Assembly (NCBI GenBank): GCA_014379905.1
Contig: JACMKX010000082.1
Location: forward strand, 1-53,562
Source of the DNA: Ferruginibacter sp.
Lineage (GTDB): Bacteria; Bacteroidota; Bacteroidia; Chitinophagales; Chitinophagaceae
Direction: 5' to 3'
DNA length: 53,562 nucleotides
Below the pieces are notes generated by a model. That model did no database searches, was not told the origin of the DNA, and was given only the letters and a program-made list of their open reading frames with translations. Of the stretch, positions 1 through 8,902 are shown one piece after another. A program made the translations under genes and the position numbers. Each line of letters opens with the position of its first letter. Position 1 is the stretch's first letter.

Positions 1-648
1 AATTATTGCAGATGGAAATATCGGTGATGCTGAAGGAAGTGTCTTTTACTGTTAAGTTTAATGTTGCGGTAGAATCACAATCATTCACATTCGCCGCAGG
101 CAAAACAATGGTGTAAGATCCGCTGGTTGTATAATCAATGCCGTTCCAGTTGTAGGGCAATAAATTATTGCAGATGGAAATATTGGTTACACTGAAAGAA
201 GTATCCTTAATAGTTAAATTCAATGTTGCAGTAGAATCACAATCATTCACATTCGCCGCAGGCAAAATAATGGTGTAAGATCCGCTGGTTGTATAATCAA
301 TACCGTTCCAGTTGTAGGGCAATAAATTATTGCAGATGGAAATATTGGTTACACTGAAAGAAGTATCCTTGATAGTTAAATTCAATGTAGCAGTAGAATC
401 ACAATCATTCACATTCGCCGCAGGCAAAACAATGGTATAAGATCCGCTGGTTGTATAATCAACGCCGTTCCAGTTGTAGGGCAATAAATTATTGCAGATG
501 GAAATATTGGTTATGCTAAAGGAACTGTCTTTAACAATTAAATTTAAAACTGCAACAGAATCACAACCGTTTACATTGGCACCAGCCAGGTTAATAGGGT
601 AAGATCCGCTTGCTGTATATTCATTTCCATTCCAGGTATAAGGGAGAA
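1..648. repeat. 162-bp tandem repeat, four copies, continuing past left edge
   Basis: The word aattattgcagatggaaata recurs at 1, 163, 325 and 487, a strict 162-bp period, which equals 54 codons of the minus-strand adhesin. The first three intervals are almost identical at DNA level. The copy ending near 648 is visibly diverged (for example ttattacaaacaacaacatt replaces the word). Such near-identity suggests recent duplication or gene conversion and likely copy-number variation between strains. Confidence 0.9.
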
Positions 649-3415
649 GGTTATTACAAACAACAACATTTTCAGCGCCCCAGGTGGTATCATTCACCGT
701 AAGTATTGCTGCAGCGGAAGTGTCGGCTCCACCCACATTTGTCCATAGGGTCCTGAATTGTTTGCCATCATCGGCATCCGAAACAATAAAAGTTATGGAT
801 GCAGCAGTTGCGCCTGTGCTATCCTCCCAGGAACCGCCATTGTCTGTACTTATTTGCCATTGAACGGTGCTGGCTACATCGCTGGTAGCAGCTGAACTAA
901 AAGTTACGGAACTGCCTTCGCAGATGGTTTGCGTTAATGGCTGTTCTGTAATTGCCGGGGGCATAGAAAAACTTAACGGGGTAGCAGGAGGATTGGGAAA
1001 AGTAACAGTGTTACTGCCGGCATCAACAGATGTAACCCGGAAGTAATAACTAACACCAGCAGTCAGCCCTGATAACTGGATAATATGATTGGTTACCAGC
1101 GAAGCATCGCTGCTATTCAAGCCAAGGCTTCCCGGAGCAATACCATAATCTACTACAGAACTTGCAGGAACATCGGTGGTCCAGGTAATAATAGAAGTGC
1201 CGTTTGCATTGGGAGTAACTACAATATTTGTTATAGAAATCGCAGCTGTTATACCTGTACCTTGTAAAGAAAAAGTATAGGCAGCTTCATCGGTATCATC
1301 ATTGTTAACAATGATACTGGCTGTTTTTAATCCATTTCCTACAGGCAAAAAGTTAACTGCTATATTAGCAGATGCGCCCGGGGGCAGGGTTGCAGGAACT
1401 AGTGTATCCAGTGTGAACATCTCATCATCTGCTCCGATAAAACTAATAGCTCCGATATTTAGGGTAGCCGTTCCGGTATTGTGTATCACAAATGTTTTAG
1501 CCGCTCCTGCACCTGTTACATTTCCAAAATCTGTGTTATCAGTAACAGAAGGTGAATTGTCTCCATCCGAAATGCAATTGTTATTTCCTTCTATTTTAAT
1601 ATTAGGAAAAACAGCTGCACAACTATTTAAAATATTATTGGATTCAAAAACCCAGTTGGAATTGGGTCCTGTTAAGGCAAAATTATTCAGCGTTCCATTG
1701 TAGGCGGATGCGGTACAATTATCTACATCATTTATTGCAGTGGAAATTCCTGCATTGTTACCTTCTCCGGCTCCCTGGTTAAAATTATACCATGCCAGCA
1801 GGCCGGGTTCATCGCCACTGATATTGCATTGATAACTATTTTGAATCTCTGTACCTGTTCTTACTTCTTCCCAGATCCTCACCTGGTCAATACGTCCCCA
1901 GAAGAAATTAGAACTGTTTAAGGAGCCGATCTTTAAAATAGTTTCTGTGTATGCCGGAACGCCTGCAGCCGTAACAAGCAGCGCACCATTCAGGTACAAT
2001 TTCATATCCAGCGTAGTGGCGTTATAGGTAACTGCCACGTGGTGCCATTGGTTAGTGGTTAACACGGTAGTACTCAATGCCTGGCCGAAACCGCCATTTA
2101 CGTGTCCGGCCGCCACTCTTCCGTTATTTAAAAATAAAGCTGTGCCTGTTCCGGAAAGAATATTTGGAAATCCGCTTAAAGTATTTGTTTTGATCCATGC
2201 TTCTTTTGTATAATCGCCTGTTATAATAAATGGTAGGGCTACTTCGTCGTTTACACCATCAAAGTCAAGTGATTTTGCCGGCGGTGATTTAATGCCATCC
2301 ACAGAAAAAGTATATACCAGTTCATCCCCATCATCGCTGTTTACTTGTATAACGGCGGTTTTGATTCCCACTGCCCCGGCAGGATTAAAGCTGATGCTAA
2401 AGCTGGAAGAGGCACCCCCCGCAATTACAGGAGCAGGAGCCGCACTAACGATAAAGTCTGCTGCATTTGTTCCCGTTATTTGTATGCTGCTGATGTTCAG
2501 GTTTCCATTTCCTGTATTTTGAATGGTATAAGTTTTTACAACCGGCATGCTGGTAAAATTTCCATAGCTGGTATTATCTGCCGGGCCGGGAGTATTGTCG
2601 CCGGCAACAATACATAAACTATTACCTGTTATATTAATGTTGGGAAACTGGTTGCCACATGCCACGGCAAGCGGGGGGCCGGGTGCAACAAAATTTGAAC
2701 TGCTGCCAGTTAAAGTAAAATTGGTTAATGTGCCATTCACTGCATTACACTTATCCTGGCTGTCATTTAATAAGGTAATGGCCGTATTGTTGCCGCCGGC
2801 TATGCCCTGGTTAAAATTGTAATACAGCAGCAGGCCTGGTTCATCACCTGTAAGTTCACAATCTTTAGATGCATTTATTTCAATTTCAGTGCGGGCTGTT
2901 TTCCATATTCTTACTTCATCCATTTGCCCTGTAAAACGATTGCCATTAGAGAACAGGCCCAGGAATAAAAAATTTTCTGTGTAAGCAGAGGCACCCGGAT
3001 TAGAGGCCACCAACGTTCCGTTTTTATACAATTTCATTTCGGATAGGGCAGCGTCATAACTCACTGCTATATGGTACCATGTTCCGCTGAGCATGTTTTC
3101 TGTATCCTGCACTTCCTTGTATGCAAATGTTCCTGCGTGTCCCGCAGTTAATTTCCCGTTCTCAATATAGAAGGCAGTATTATTTCCTGAAATGATATTT
3201 GGAAAATTTGCAGTAGAGGCAGGTTTTATCCATGCCTCTTTTGTGTAACTGCCAGATAAAGAAAAGGCCAGTGTAACGCTATTTGTACTGCCATCGAAAT
3301 CCAATACTTCCCCGGTTTGTGCCCAACTTTTAAACCCGGTAAATAATAAGCAGGCGAATATTACAAGTTTTCCGTGACAGGATAACTTTTTAGAGAAAAC
3401 AGGTGTTATTTTCAT
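1..3415 (-). CDS. Giant LamG / choice-of-anchor-D surface protein with 54-aa tandem repeats, C-terminus beyond left edge
   Basis: The frame stays open from an ATG at 3415 to the left edge (about 1138 codons). It starts with a signal peptide ending near FKSWAQT. Rough layout by residue: LamG 33-245, choice-of-anchor-D (Hydin/ASPM-like) domain 252-377, LamG 380-598, second anchor-D domain 602-725, Fn3 725-815, an Ig-like domain with ICEGSSVTF 818-908. It then enters a run of 54-aa repeats with core LPYNWNG...GSYTIVLPAANVNDCDS. Such CDS-type repeats are common in gliding-adhesin-like proteins of Bacteroidota. A T9SS sorting domain is expected outside the window but is not seen. The first two-thirds parallels the protein at 48489-51200. 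Likely an exported adhesin; ligand unknown. Plus-strand ORFs in this interval are shadows. Confidence 0.85.
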   Translation of the reverse strand, partial: MKITPVFSKKLSCHGKLVIFACLLFTGFKSWAQTGEVLDFDGSTNSVTLAFSLSGSYTKEAWIKPASTANFPNIISGNNTAFYIENGKLTAGHAGTFAYKEVQDTENMLSGTWYHIAVSYDAALSEMKLYKNGTLVASNPGASAYTENFLFLGLFSNGNRFTGQMDEVRIWKTARTEIEINASKDCELTGDEPGLLLYYNFNQGIAGGNNTAITLLNDSQDKCNAVNGTLTNFTLTGSSSNFVAPGPPLAVACGNQFPNINITGNSLCIVAGDNTPGPADNTSYGNFTSMPVVKTYTIQNTGNGNLNISSIQITGTNAADFIVSAAPAPVIAGGASSSFSISFNPAGAVGIKTAVIQVNSDDGDELVYTFSVDGIKSPPAKSLDFDGVNDEVALPFIITGDYTKEAWIKTNTLSGFPNILSGTGTALFLNNGRVAAGHVNGGFGQALSTTVLTTNQWHHVAVTYNATTLDMKLYLNGALLVTAAGVPAYTETILKIGSLNSSNFFWGRIDQVRIWEEVRTGTEIQNSYQCNISGDEPGLLAWYNFNQGAGEGNNAGISTAINDVDNCTASAYNGTLNNFALTGPNSNWVFESNNILNSCAAVFPNIKIEGNNNCISDGDNSPSVTDNTDFGNVTGAGAAKTFVIHNTGTATLNIGAISFIGADDEMFTLDTLVPATLPPGASANIAVNFLPVGNGLKTASIIVNNDDTDEAAYTFSLQGTGITAAISITNIVVTPNANGTSIITWTTDVPASSVVDYGIAPGSLGLNSSDASLVTNHIIQLSGLTAGVSYYFRVTSVDAGSNTVTFPNPPATPLSFSMPPAITEQPLTQTICEGSSVTFSSAATSDVASTVQWQISTDNGGSWEDSTGATAASITFIVSDADDGKQFRTLWTNVGGADTSAAAILTVNDTTWGAENVVVCNNLLPYTWNGNEYTASGSYPINLAGANVNGCDSVAVLNLIVKDSSFSITNISICNNLLPYNWNGVDYTTSGSYTIVLPAANVNDCDSTATLNLTIKDTSFSVTNISICNNLLPYNWNGIDYTTSGSYTIILPAANVNDCDSTATLNLTIKDTSFSVTNISICNNLLPYNWNGIDYTTSGSYTIVLPAANVNDCDSTATLNLTVKDTSFSITDISICNN

Positions 3416-3662
3416 GGCGCAACAGTTAGTTTACATTAATGACGAAGTAATAAACGTGGAATATAAGGTTAACGATTTTTGGAAGGATATGGGGGATAAG
3501 TTGGTGTAAGGACATCTAAACTACGAAAACTAAGTTGTTTTGTGCAACATTTATTATAAACACAGAAAAATGTTATTGCCTCAAACTGGTTATTAACCAA
3601 TGAATATGAGTATATTTAATATTAATAAATAAATATATATTACTAAGAAAACCACAAAAATG
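3416..3662. other. Intergenic region between divergent genes
   Basis: This AT-rich stretch separates the minus-strand adhesin start from the promoter of the plus-strand beta-barrel gene. It should hold the adhesin promoter and 5' leader, but I find no CAAAnnTA (the TAnnTTTG box on the minus strand). No hairpin or small ORF stands out. Confidence 0.5.
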
Positions 3663-3694
3663 TTTTGTAGTCAGGGTGGTAAACTTTATATTTG
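3663..3694 (+). promoter_or_regulatory. Bacteroidota-type promoter TTTTG-N19-TATATTTG
   Basis: TTTTG at 3663-3667 and TATATTTG at 3687-3694 are separated by 19 bp. This fits the Bacteroidota housekeeping sigma consensus (-33 TTTG, -7 TAnnTTTG). A start of transcription near 3700 would give a leader of about 27 nt before the ATG at 3727. It also implies that the longer in-frame ORF starting at 3676 is not the true start. Confidence 0.7.
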
Positions 3695-3726
3695 CGGGCT
3701 ATTTAAAACAAAAATTAACGCAAAAC

Positions 3727-4287
3727 ATGAAAAAAGTATTTTTATTCGCAGCTCTGGCAGTTGCTTCTTTCGCAGTTCAGGCTCAGGATGAGTCTAAACC
3801 TCTAACTTTCAGCGTAGGTGCAGAAGCTGCATTACCTATTGGTGATTTTGTAGATTCACCAATAAAATTTAGCGACATTTATTCTTTTGGTGCAGGTCTT
3901 TCTTTGCAAGGCAAATACGCCTTGGATGAGTCATTAGGCATTACATTAAGCGCTGGTTATATCAGCTATTTCGAAAAGGAATATCTTGGCGAAAAACCTG
4001 GTTCACTTGGAGTAATCCCGGTTTTGGCAGGTATTGAGTATAATTTTACGCCAGAGATATTTGCAAGTGCTCAGTTGGGTTATTCTATCTACACGGGTAA
4101 ATACTTGGATGATGCTAAAATGAGCGGTTTCTCTTATGCGCCTGGTATCGGTTACAGGTTTACACCTAATTTCAGCGTTCAGTTGAAATACCAGGGAACA
4201 AGCGCAAAAATCAAGTTTGATGATGGTGGGGAAAGCGATAGCGGCAGCCTAAGTCACATTGGCCTTCGCATAGCTTACAGCTTCTAA
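3727..4287 (+). CDS. Outer-membrane beta-barrel protein
   Basis: 186 aa. The start is placed at ATG 3727 because it gives a clean signal peptide (MKKVFLFAALAVASFAVQAQ) and lies just after a good promoter; an upstream in-frame ATG at 3676 overlaps that promoter. The mature part alternates aromatic and glycine-rich strands typical of an eight-strand barrel (PF13505/PF13568 type), ends in IAYSF with terminal Phe, and has an acidic loop DDGGESDSGS near residue 170. Single-gene transcript: its own promoter and a strong terminator directly after. Substrate or partner unknown. Confidence 0.85.
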   Translation: MKKVFLFAALAVASFAVQAQDESKPLTFSVGAEAALPIGDFVDSPIKFSDIYSFGAGLSLQGKYALDESLGITLSAGYISYFEKEYLGEKPGSLGVIPVLAGIEYNFTPEIFASAQLGYSIYTGKYLDDAKMSGFSYAPGIGYRFTPNFSVQLKYQGTSAKIKFDDGGESDSGSLSHIGLRIAYSF

Positions 4288-4309
4288 TTAAAGCAATTTA
4301 TTTTTATAA

Positions 4310-4337
4310 ATGCCGCTTAGCAATAAGCGGCATTTTT
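4310..4337 (+). terminator. Rho-independent terminator
   Basis: Perfect 10-bp stem ATGCCGCTTA (4310-4319) and TAAGCGGCAT (4324-4333) around a GCAA tetraloop, followed by T-rich sequence. It ends the transcript of the beta-barrel gene at 3727. Confidence 0.92.
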
Positions 4338-4376
4338 ATTTCGTTTAATTCTCATTGAAATATATATTACATCATT

Positions 4377-4865
4377 ATGAAAATTAGCGGTATCTGTATT
4401 TTATTATTCCTTGGAAATTTTTCAGCTAACTCACAGGCAGTTCAAAAAAATAAAATAAAAATAGGTGCCGGTATCTCCCTGGCCCTTCCTGTTTACAATC
4501 TTGATATTAGTACAACAGGTGGAGGAGTAGATGTGCTGCTGCAATACGGTTTATCCCGTAGTGTCAACCTTACTGGCGATGTTGGCTTTACCGGCCTGCC
4601 TGGCAAAGGCGTTTATCCGTCAACAGCCATCATACCAATACGGCTGGGATTAAGATATTTCCCTGTTCCTAAAATTTATATTGCCGGCAAGGCCGGGCTT
4701 GGCCATTACACCATCCTTAAAGCAAGTGCCAGTTATACCGCTTATGCTGCCGGCGCGGGATATATGATCAGTAAAAAATTTGATGCATCCTGTTATTACG
4801 ACGGCTTCACCAACAATAATAGTTCTTTTGGCTACATTGCTATAAGGGCCGGCTACCAGTTTTAA
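4377..4865 (+). CDS. Small outer-membrane beta-barrel protein
   Basis: 162 aa with signal peptide MKISGICILLFLGNFSANSQA. The mature region has repeated amphipathic strands (for example IRLGLRYFPVPKIYIAGKAG and YIAIRAGYQF) and ends in Phe, as expected for a barrel inserted by the BAM machinery. It resembles the gene at 3727 in fold but not in close sequence. It follows that gene's terminator by about 40 bp, so it needs its own promoter, which I could not pin down. Function unknown. Confidence 0.75.
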   Translation: MKISGICILLFLGNFSANSQAVQKNKIKIGAGISLALPVYNLDISTTGGGVDVLLQYGLSRSVNLTGDVGFTGLPGKGVYPSTAIIPIRLGLRYFPVPKIYIAGKAGLGHYTILKASASYTAYAAGAGYMISKKFDASCYYDGFTNNNSSFGYIAIRAGYQF

Positions 4866-5292
4866 ACCGGTATGTTAATAAGTTCTGTATTTCTTTAACG
4901 TTTGTATTAGCCATTACTACAGAAAATTGTAATAATTTCCTACATTAGTAATTTTTACAATAACTCATATTTGTTCCTCCTCACCCTCCAAAAAGCTGAA
5001 CGTCTCTTTCTTTTCAGAAACCACAGGTCAAAACCCGGCATTAATGCGTAATATCAGTTTAAGAGGGCATTTTTTAAGGTAAAGACATAATTATTATTCT
5101 TTACATACTAAGTTAAAAGATTCGGCGTTTAGAGTATAACCATACCTGCCCTAACAGGTAAAAACTGAAACCAATCTTACACAACACCTATCTTACTGCT
5201 ATTGCATTTTATTCCCGGTAGTCAACTAACTGTTCACTAAACCTGGCAATTAAATCAATAACCAAGCTTTAAAACCACAACCAATATTTTTT
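4866..5292. other. 427-bp intergenic region
   Basis: This gap lies before the secreted hydrolase at 5293 and should contain its promoter and leader. I found near-misses (taacgtttg at about 4898, tcatatttg at about 4965) but no exact TAnnTTTG. There is no convincing ORF or strong hairpin. Confidence 0.4.
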
Positions 5293-6912
5293 ATGAGAAA
5301 CAATTTTTACCCCTCCATCAGGGTGAGCATAGTTGCTGCCCTGATCTACCTCGCAGCAGGTACACAATCAGCAAAAGCTCAGCAGTTTTTAACCCAGATC
5401 GATGGCTGGAACGCTTATGTTCATTTGCCGGATGATTACACTGACAGTGTTGGGAAAAGATACCCGCTTATCTGTTTTATACCCGGTACGGGAGAATGTG
5501 GTACAGATCCCAGCAGGTTGTTAACCTATGGCCCTTCCAAGTATGTAGCGCAAGGGCATAACATGCAATTCATGGTTAATGGCAAATTGGAAAAACCAAT
5601 AGTAATTTCCCTCCAGCCAGTAAATTTATGGCCCAGTGCTTATACTATTAACAGGAAACTGGACTCCATATTTGCCCGCTACCGTTGCGATCTTCAGCGG
5701 ATTAATGCTACAGGCCTGTCGATGGGTGGCTGGAGTTGGGATAATTATGTTGATAATTACAGCCCGGTTTATAATAGTAAAATAACTTCTATTGTAAGTA
5801 TGAGTGCACCTCCGCCAGATAACGGGTATGGTAATATGAAGCATTTTGCTTTGGCAGGTGGAACCATGTGGGCATTTGAAGGAAACATGGATCTTCGTGG
5901 GTTAGACCAGATAAGGGATACTATGAATGCTGCAGTACCAAACTCAGCCCGGTACACGTTATATACTGGCGGCCATTGCTGCTGGAATAATTTTTATAAT
6001 CCTTCTTTTACTGAAAATGGGGAAAGCATTTATTCATGGATGCTGAAACAAAAAAAGGCACTCATTCAAGGTAATACGGTGTCTCCTGAAGCGAATGCCG
6101 GAAGAGATTCCGCAACAAGTATAATCATGCTTACTGTTCCTTTAAGAGGAAATGGGAACGATCCAAACGGGTTACCTATTAATTTTAACTGGGTTAAGAT
6201 AGCAGGGCCAGTGCCTGGAGTGATCGCCAATCCGTCGGCTATGCAAACTTCCGTAACAGGTTTGAACCTCGGAGAATACAAGTTTGAATTAAGAGTAACC
6301 AATGCCATGGGTTTAATAGGAAAAGATACCGTGACGATCAGGAATGGCGTTTTAATACTGCCCATTGTACTGGAACAATTTACAGGAAAATTAAATACCA
6401 ACGGCAGCGTAAGGCTGGATTGGAAAACAAGCACCGAGATCAATTCACACCACTTTGTAATAGAAAGAAGCGCTGATGCACAAAATTATATTCCTATTGC
6501 GAAAGTATTTACGTCAGGCATTTCGGGTATGGGTGCAGCCTACAGCAGTGTGGATTACCTGCCGGAAAACGGGAATAATTTTTACAGGTTGAAAATGGTG
6601 GATATGGATGGAAGTTTTGAATACAGCAACATTGTAAAGATTGCTACAAAAGATAAAAAAACAGGAACAGTAGCCATTTCATCTGCTTATACAAACGGGG
6701 GAAATCTACAGGTGAATATCAACAGTGCTGAATCTAAATATGTTTCCCTGGCTTTTGTGGATGCAACCGGTAAATTGATTTTCATCAATAATGTATCGCT
6801 GAACAAAGGGATGAATTTAATATCAAGAAATATCCAGTTGCCTGCAGGTGTTTATCATATCAGCCTGGCAACGGAAACAGAAAAAATAACGACGACAATC
6901 ATTCACAAATAG
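5293..6912 (+). CDS. T9SS-secreted alpha/beta hydrolase (esterase-like)
   Basis: 539 aa. The signal peptide ends at about residue 29 (SAKAQ). An alpha/beta hydrolase domain spans about 30-255, with nucleophile elbow GLSMGG (Ser143), a plausible acid at Asp200 (GNMD) and His228 in GGHCCWNNF. A PKD/K-like beta domain follows (265-350), then the domain that often precedes sorting tails (LDWKTSTEINSHHFVIERS, 365-450) and a T9SS C-terminal domain to the end. Carbohydrate esterase or peptidase-like hydrolases of the dienelactone/PHB-depolymerase type are the closest families known to me; the substrate is inferred only from the neighbouring glycan genes. The N-terminus is clearly paralogous to the protein at 36947 (shared GWNAYVHLP). 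Confidence 0.85.
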   Translation: MRNNFYPSIRVSIVAALIYLAAGTQSAKAQQFLTQIDGWNAYVHLPDDYTDSVGKRYPLICFIPGTGECGTDPSRLLTYGPSKYVAQGHNMQFMVNGKLEKPIVISLQPVNLWPSAYTINRKLDSIFARYRCDLQRINATGLSMGGWSWDNYVDNYSPVYNSKITSIVSMSAPPPDNGYGNMKHFALAGGTMWAFEGNMDLRGLDQIRDTMNAAVPNSARYTLYTGGHCCWNNFYNPSFTENGESIYSWMLKQKKALIQGNTVSPEANAGRDSATSIIMLTVPLRGNGNDPNGLPINFNWVKIAGPVPGVIANPSAMQTSVTGLNLGEYKFELRVTNAMGLIGKDTVTIRNGVLILPIVLEQFTGKLNTNGSVRLDWKTSTEINSHHFVIERSADAQNYIPIAKVFTSGISGMGAAYSSVDYLPENGNNFYRLKMVDMDGSFEYSNIVKIATKDKKTGTVAISSAYTNGGNLQVNINSAESKYVSLAFVDATGKLIFINNVSLNKGMNLISRNIQLPAGVYHISLATETEKITTTIIHK

Positions 6913-6941
6913 TTTTAGTTTCACTTGATGCTTGAATTCGC

Positions 6942-6974
6942 AAAATGGTCCCGCTTTGCTTGCGGGATCATTTT
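6942..6974. terminator. Bidirectional terminator between convergent genes
   Basis: Stem AAAATGGTCCCGC (6942-6954) pairs with GCGGGATCATTTT (6962-6974) with one G-T wobble around a 7-nt loop; gttttt follows on the plus strand. The 3' arm contains the stop codon of the minus-strand gene (6968-6970), so the hairpin overlaps coding sequence. It serves the hydrolase gene and possibly the minus operon. Confidence 0.85.
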
Positions 6975-8104
6975 GTTTTTATAAGCATGTCTGCCAATAG
7001 CCCGTGATGATCTGTTTCGCCGTTTTCCAGTATTCTCTTTACCTGCAATAATTTAAAGTGATCGTCGTAAAAAAAATAGTCTACCCTCAGTGTAGGGGAA
7101 ATGTATTGAAAAGTTCTGCCAAACCCTTTTCCTTTAGTAGCCCAGGCGTCGTTTAAGCCAGCTTTTACTTTGCCGTAAGTGTAACTTAAAGGAATATTAT
7201 TAAGGTCGCCGGTAAAGATCATAGCTCTTTTGCTGCTGTCCAAAATGGTTCTTACATAATCTGCCTGTTGGGAAAGGAAATTGTAGCCAAATCTTAATTT
7301 TCCTATCATACTTTTCGTATCGGAAATTGTATTGCCGGAAATGGTTTTAATATTATGCACTTCCTTATATTCATTGCCCTGGAATTTCATTAGTTGTAAC
7401 CTGGTGGAAAATATATCAATAGTGTCCTGGTTCACAACAATGCCTGTTTTAATGATGCTTCCCGAATACAAACCGGTAAAAGGAAAAACTGATTTGCTGC
7501 TGTCTATGATTTTATAACGGCTAAAAATAATAGTTCCGCTAAAAAAATTGCCATCGACTTTTGGGACATCCCTGGAAAAAAAATAGTAAGGATAGCCTAA
7601 AGTTCTTGAAAGAGAATCCATGATATTGTAATGATGACCCGGCACTATTTCTGAGAAAAACTCCTGCAGGCAAACAACATCTGCACCTGCTTCTTTTATT
7701 TTATCGAAGATGGTAATGTTGTTTTTAATAGCAACCATGGTATCGGTTTCCGTATAATTCATCAAACCCACATTCCAGCTCAATACACGGATTGCTTTTT
7801 TTTGTTTTTCGGAATTAAAAGAAGAAAATAAGTGTATACCAAAACTGTTATAAATGGCAGGGATGGAAATAAATACAGTTGCCAGGGCGAAAAGCGATCG
7901 CCTGGGTTTGATAAAAAGCCAGGAGATACCAAATAATATCACTAAAACAATACAACCCGGGAAAAGCAAGCCGGCTATGGCAACAGGCCACCATTTTACG
8001 GGATCTGCATAAGGTGCCAGTGTACCTGCTATTGTTGCAAGTATACAACCAATATTTACAATGAAGAACAACCCGGTCAACCGTTTCTTAAGGAGGGTCT
8101 TCAT
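6968..8104 (-). CDS. Membrane-anchored endonuclease/exonuclease/phosphatase family protein
   Basis: 378 aa. Three hydrophobic segments lie in the first 95 residues, followed by an EEP fold: RVLSWNVGLMN, DVVCLQEFF (metal-binding Glu), a central strand region, IFTGDLNNIPLSYTY (Asp/Asn of the active site) and a terminal TDHHGLLADM (catalytic His). The topology suggests the catalytic domain faces outward. EEP enzymes cleave phosphodiesters or phosphomonoesters in nucleic acids, lipids or inositides; the substrate cannot be read here. It overlaps the upstream methyltransferase by ATGA, so it is translationally coupled as the last gene of the operon. Confidence 0.85.
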   Translation of the reverse strand: MKTLLKKRLTGLFFIVNIGCILATIAGTLAPYADPVKWWPVAIAGLLFPGCIVLVILFGISWLFIKPRRSLFALATVFISIPAIYNSFGIHLFSSFNSEKQKKAIRVLSWNVGLMNYTETDTMVAIKNNITIFDKIKEAGADVVCLQEFFSEIVPGHHYNIMDSLSRTLGYPYYFFSRDVPKVDGNFFSGTIIFSRYKIIDSSKSVFPFTGLYSGSIIKTGIVVNQDTIDIFSTRLQLMKFQGNEYKEVHNIKTISGNTISDTKSMIGKLRFGYNFLSQQADYVRTILDSSKRAMIFTGDLNNIPLSYTYGKVKAGLNDAWATKGKGFGRTFQYISPTLRVDYFFYDDHFKLLQVKRILENGETDHHGLLADMLIKTK

Positions 8105-8868
8105 GATTTTTTTTGTACAAAATAAACGGCGTCACCTTTAAAGAAACCATATTTAAAAATTTCTTCGTCTGTAAAGGATGCTGTAAAATCATCTACGGTC
8201 ACATCAAAGCCAATACTGCGTAGTTTGTCGGCATAATCATAACTGTAGTATCGCACGTGTTCTTTTAAGCCAAATATTTTTTCCCGCTCCAGCGGATCCG
8301 TAATAGAGCTATCTTCAAAAGTTTCTGTTGCTTTTGTATTAATAGGAACCTGCATAATTCCCCAGCCACCGGGCTTCATTAGTTTTAAAATGTTTGTCAT
8401 GGCTGTTTTATCATCTTCAATATACTGGAATACATGGTTGCAGATGATAACATCAAAACTATCATCAGGAATTTCATGGTCTAAAATATCCAGGTAAGTA
8501 GTTCCTTTTGGATAAAGATGCGGGAAAATGTCTACCGGATAATAATCAATATTTTTTTGCTTTTTGAATTTATGAAAGAACACTGTTTCCGGGGCAATAT
8601 GAAGCAGTTTTAAGTTATGGGTATAGATATTTGTTTTCTTTTCAAAATACATCCAAAGCAGGCGGTGCCGCTCCAGGCTTTCACAATTAGGGCACCAGGC
8701 ATTTTGACGCCGGTCGTTGCCAAAGGGTGCAAATTCTTTAAAAGTACTTTTACAACAGGCGCAATAAACTTTGTTGCCCCTCAATTTAAATTTAAGGTAC
8801 AGCAACCTGATATTATTTAATATCGGGAAAAGTGGCCCCAGCGATTCTTTTACTTTTGTACTGATCAT
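8101..8868 (-). CDS. Class I SAM-dependent methyltransferase with N-terminal zinc-ribbon
   Basis: 255 aa. An N-terminal CxxC...CxxC (Cys36/Cys39 and Cys59/Cys62) probably binds zinc. The methyltransferase core includes LLHIAPE, YPVDIFPHLYPKGTTYLDIL and FDVIICNHVFQYIEDDKTA, a Methyltransf_11 pattern with the SAM loop changed from GxGxG to HIAPE. Similar zinc-ribbon methyltransferases occur in O-antigen and EPS loci, where they are thought to methylate sugars; the acceptor is unknown. Position: eighth gene of the operon, 34 bp after the deacetylase and overlapping the next gene by 4 bp. Confidence 0.8.
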   Translation of the reverse strand: MISTKVKESLGPLFPILNNIRLLYLKFKLRGNKVYCACCKSTFKEFAPFGNDRRQNAWCPNCESLERHRLLWMYFEKKTNIYTHNLKLLHIAPETVFFHKFKKQKNIDYYPVDIFPHLYPKGTTYLDILDHEIPDDSFDVIICNHVFQYIEDDKTAMTNILKLMKPGGWGIMQVPINTKATETFEDSSITDPLEREKIFGLKEHVRYYSYDYADKLRSIGFDVTVDDFTASFTDEEIFKYGFFKGDAVYFVQKKS

Positions 8869-8902
8869 AAGAGTGCTTTTAGCGTTGGTATTGTAAAATG
8901 TA

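Noticed and set aside
1..648. CRISPR-like array
   Set aside because: The period is 162 bp, all of it repeats without unique spacers, and it is in frame with a protein.
1085..2822. Several plus-strand ORFs of 60-133 aa
   Set aside because: They lie opposite the continuous minus-strand LamG/anchor-D reading frame, which has domains and a signal peptide. They are shadows.
6066..6443. Minus-strand ORF of 125 aa
   Set aside because: Antisense to the secreted hydrolase's beta domains; Pro/Ser/Val-rich translation typical of shadow frames.
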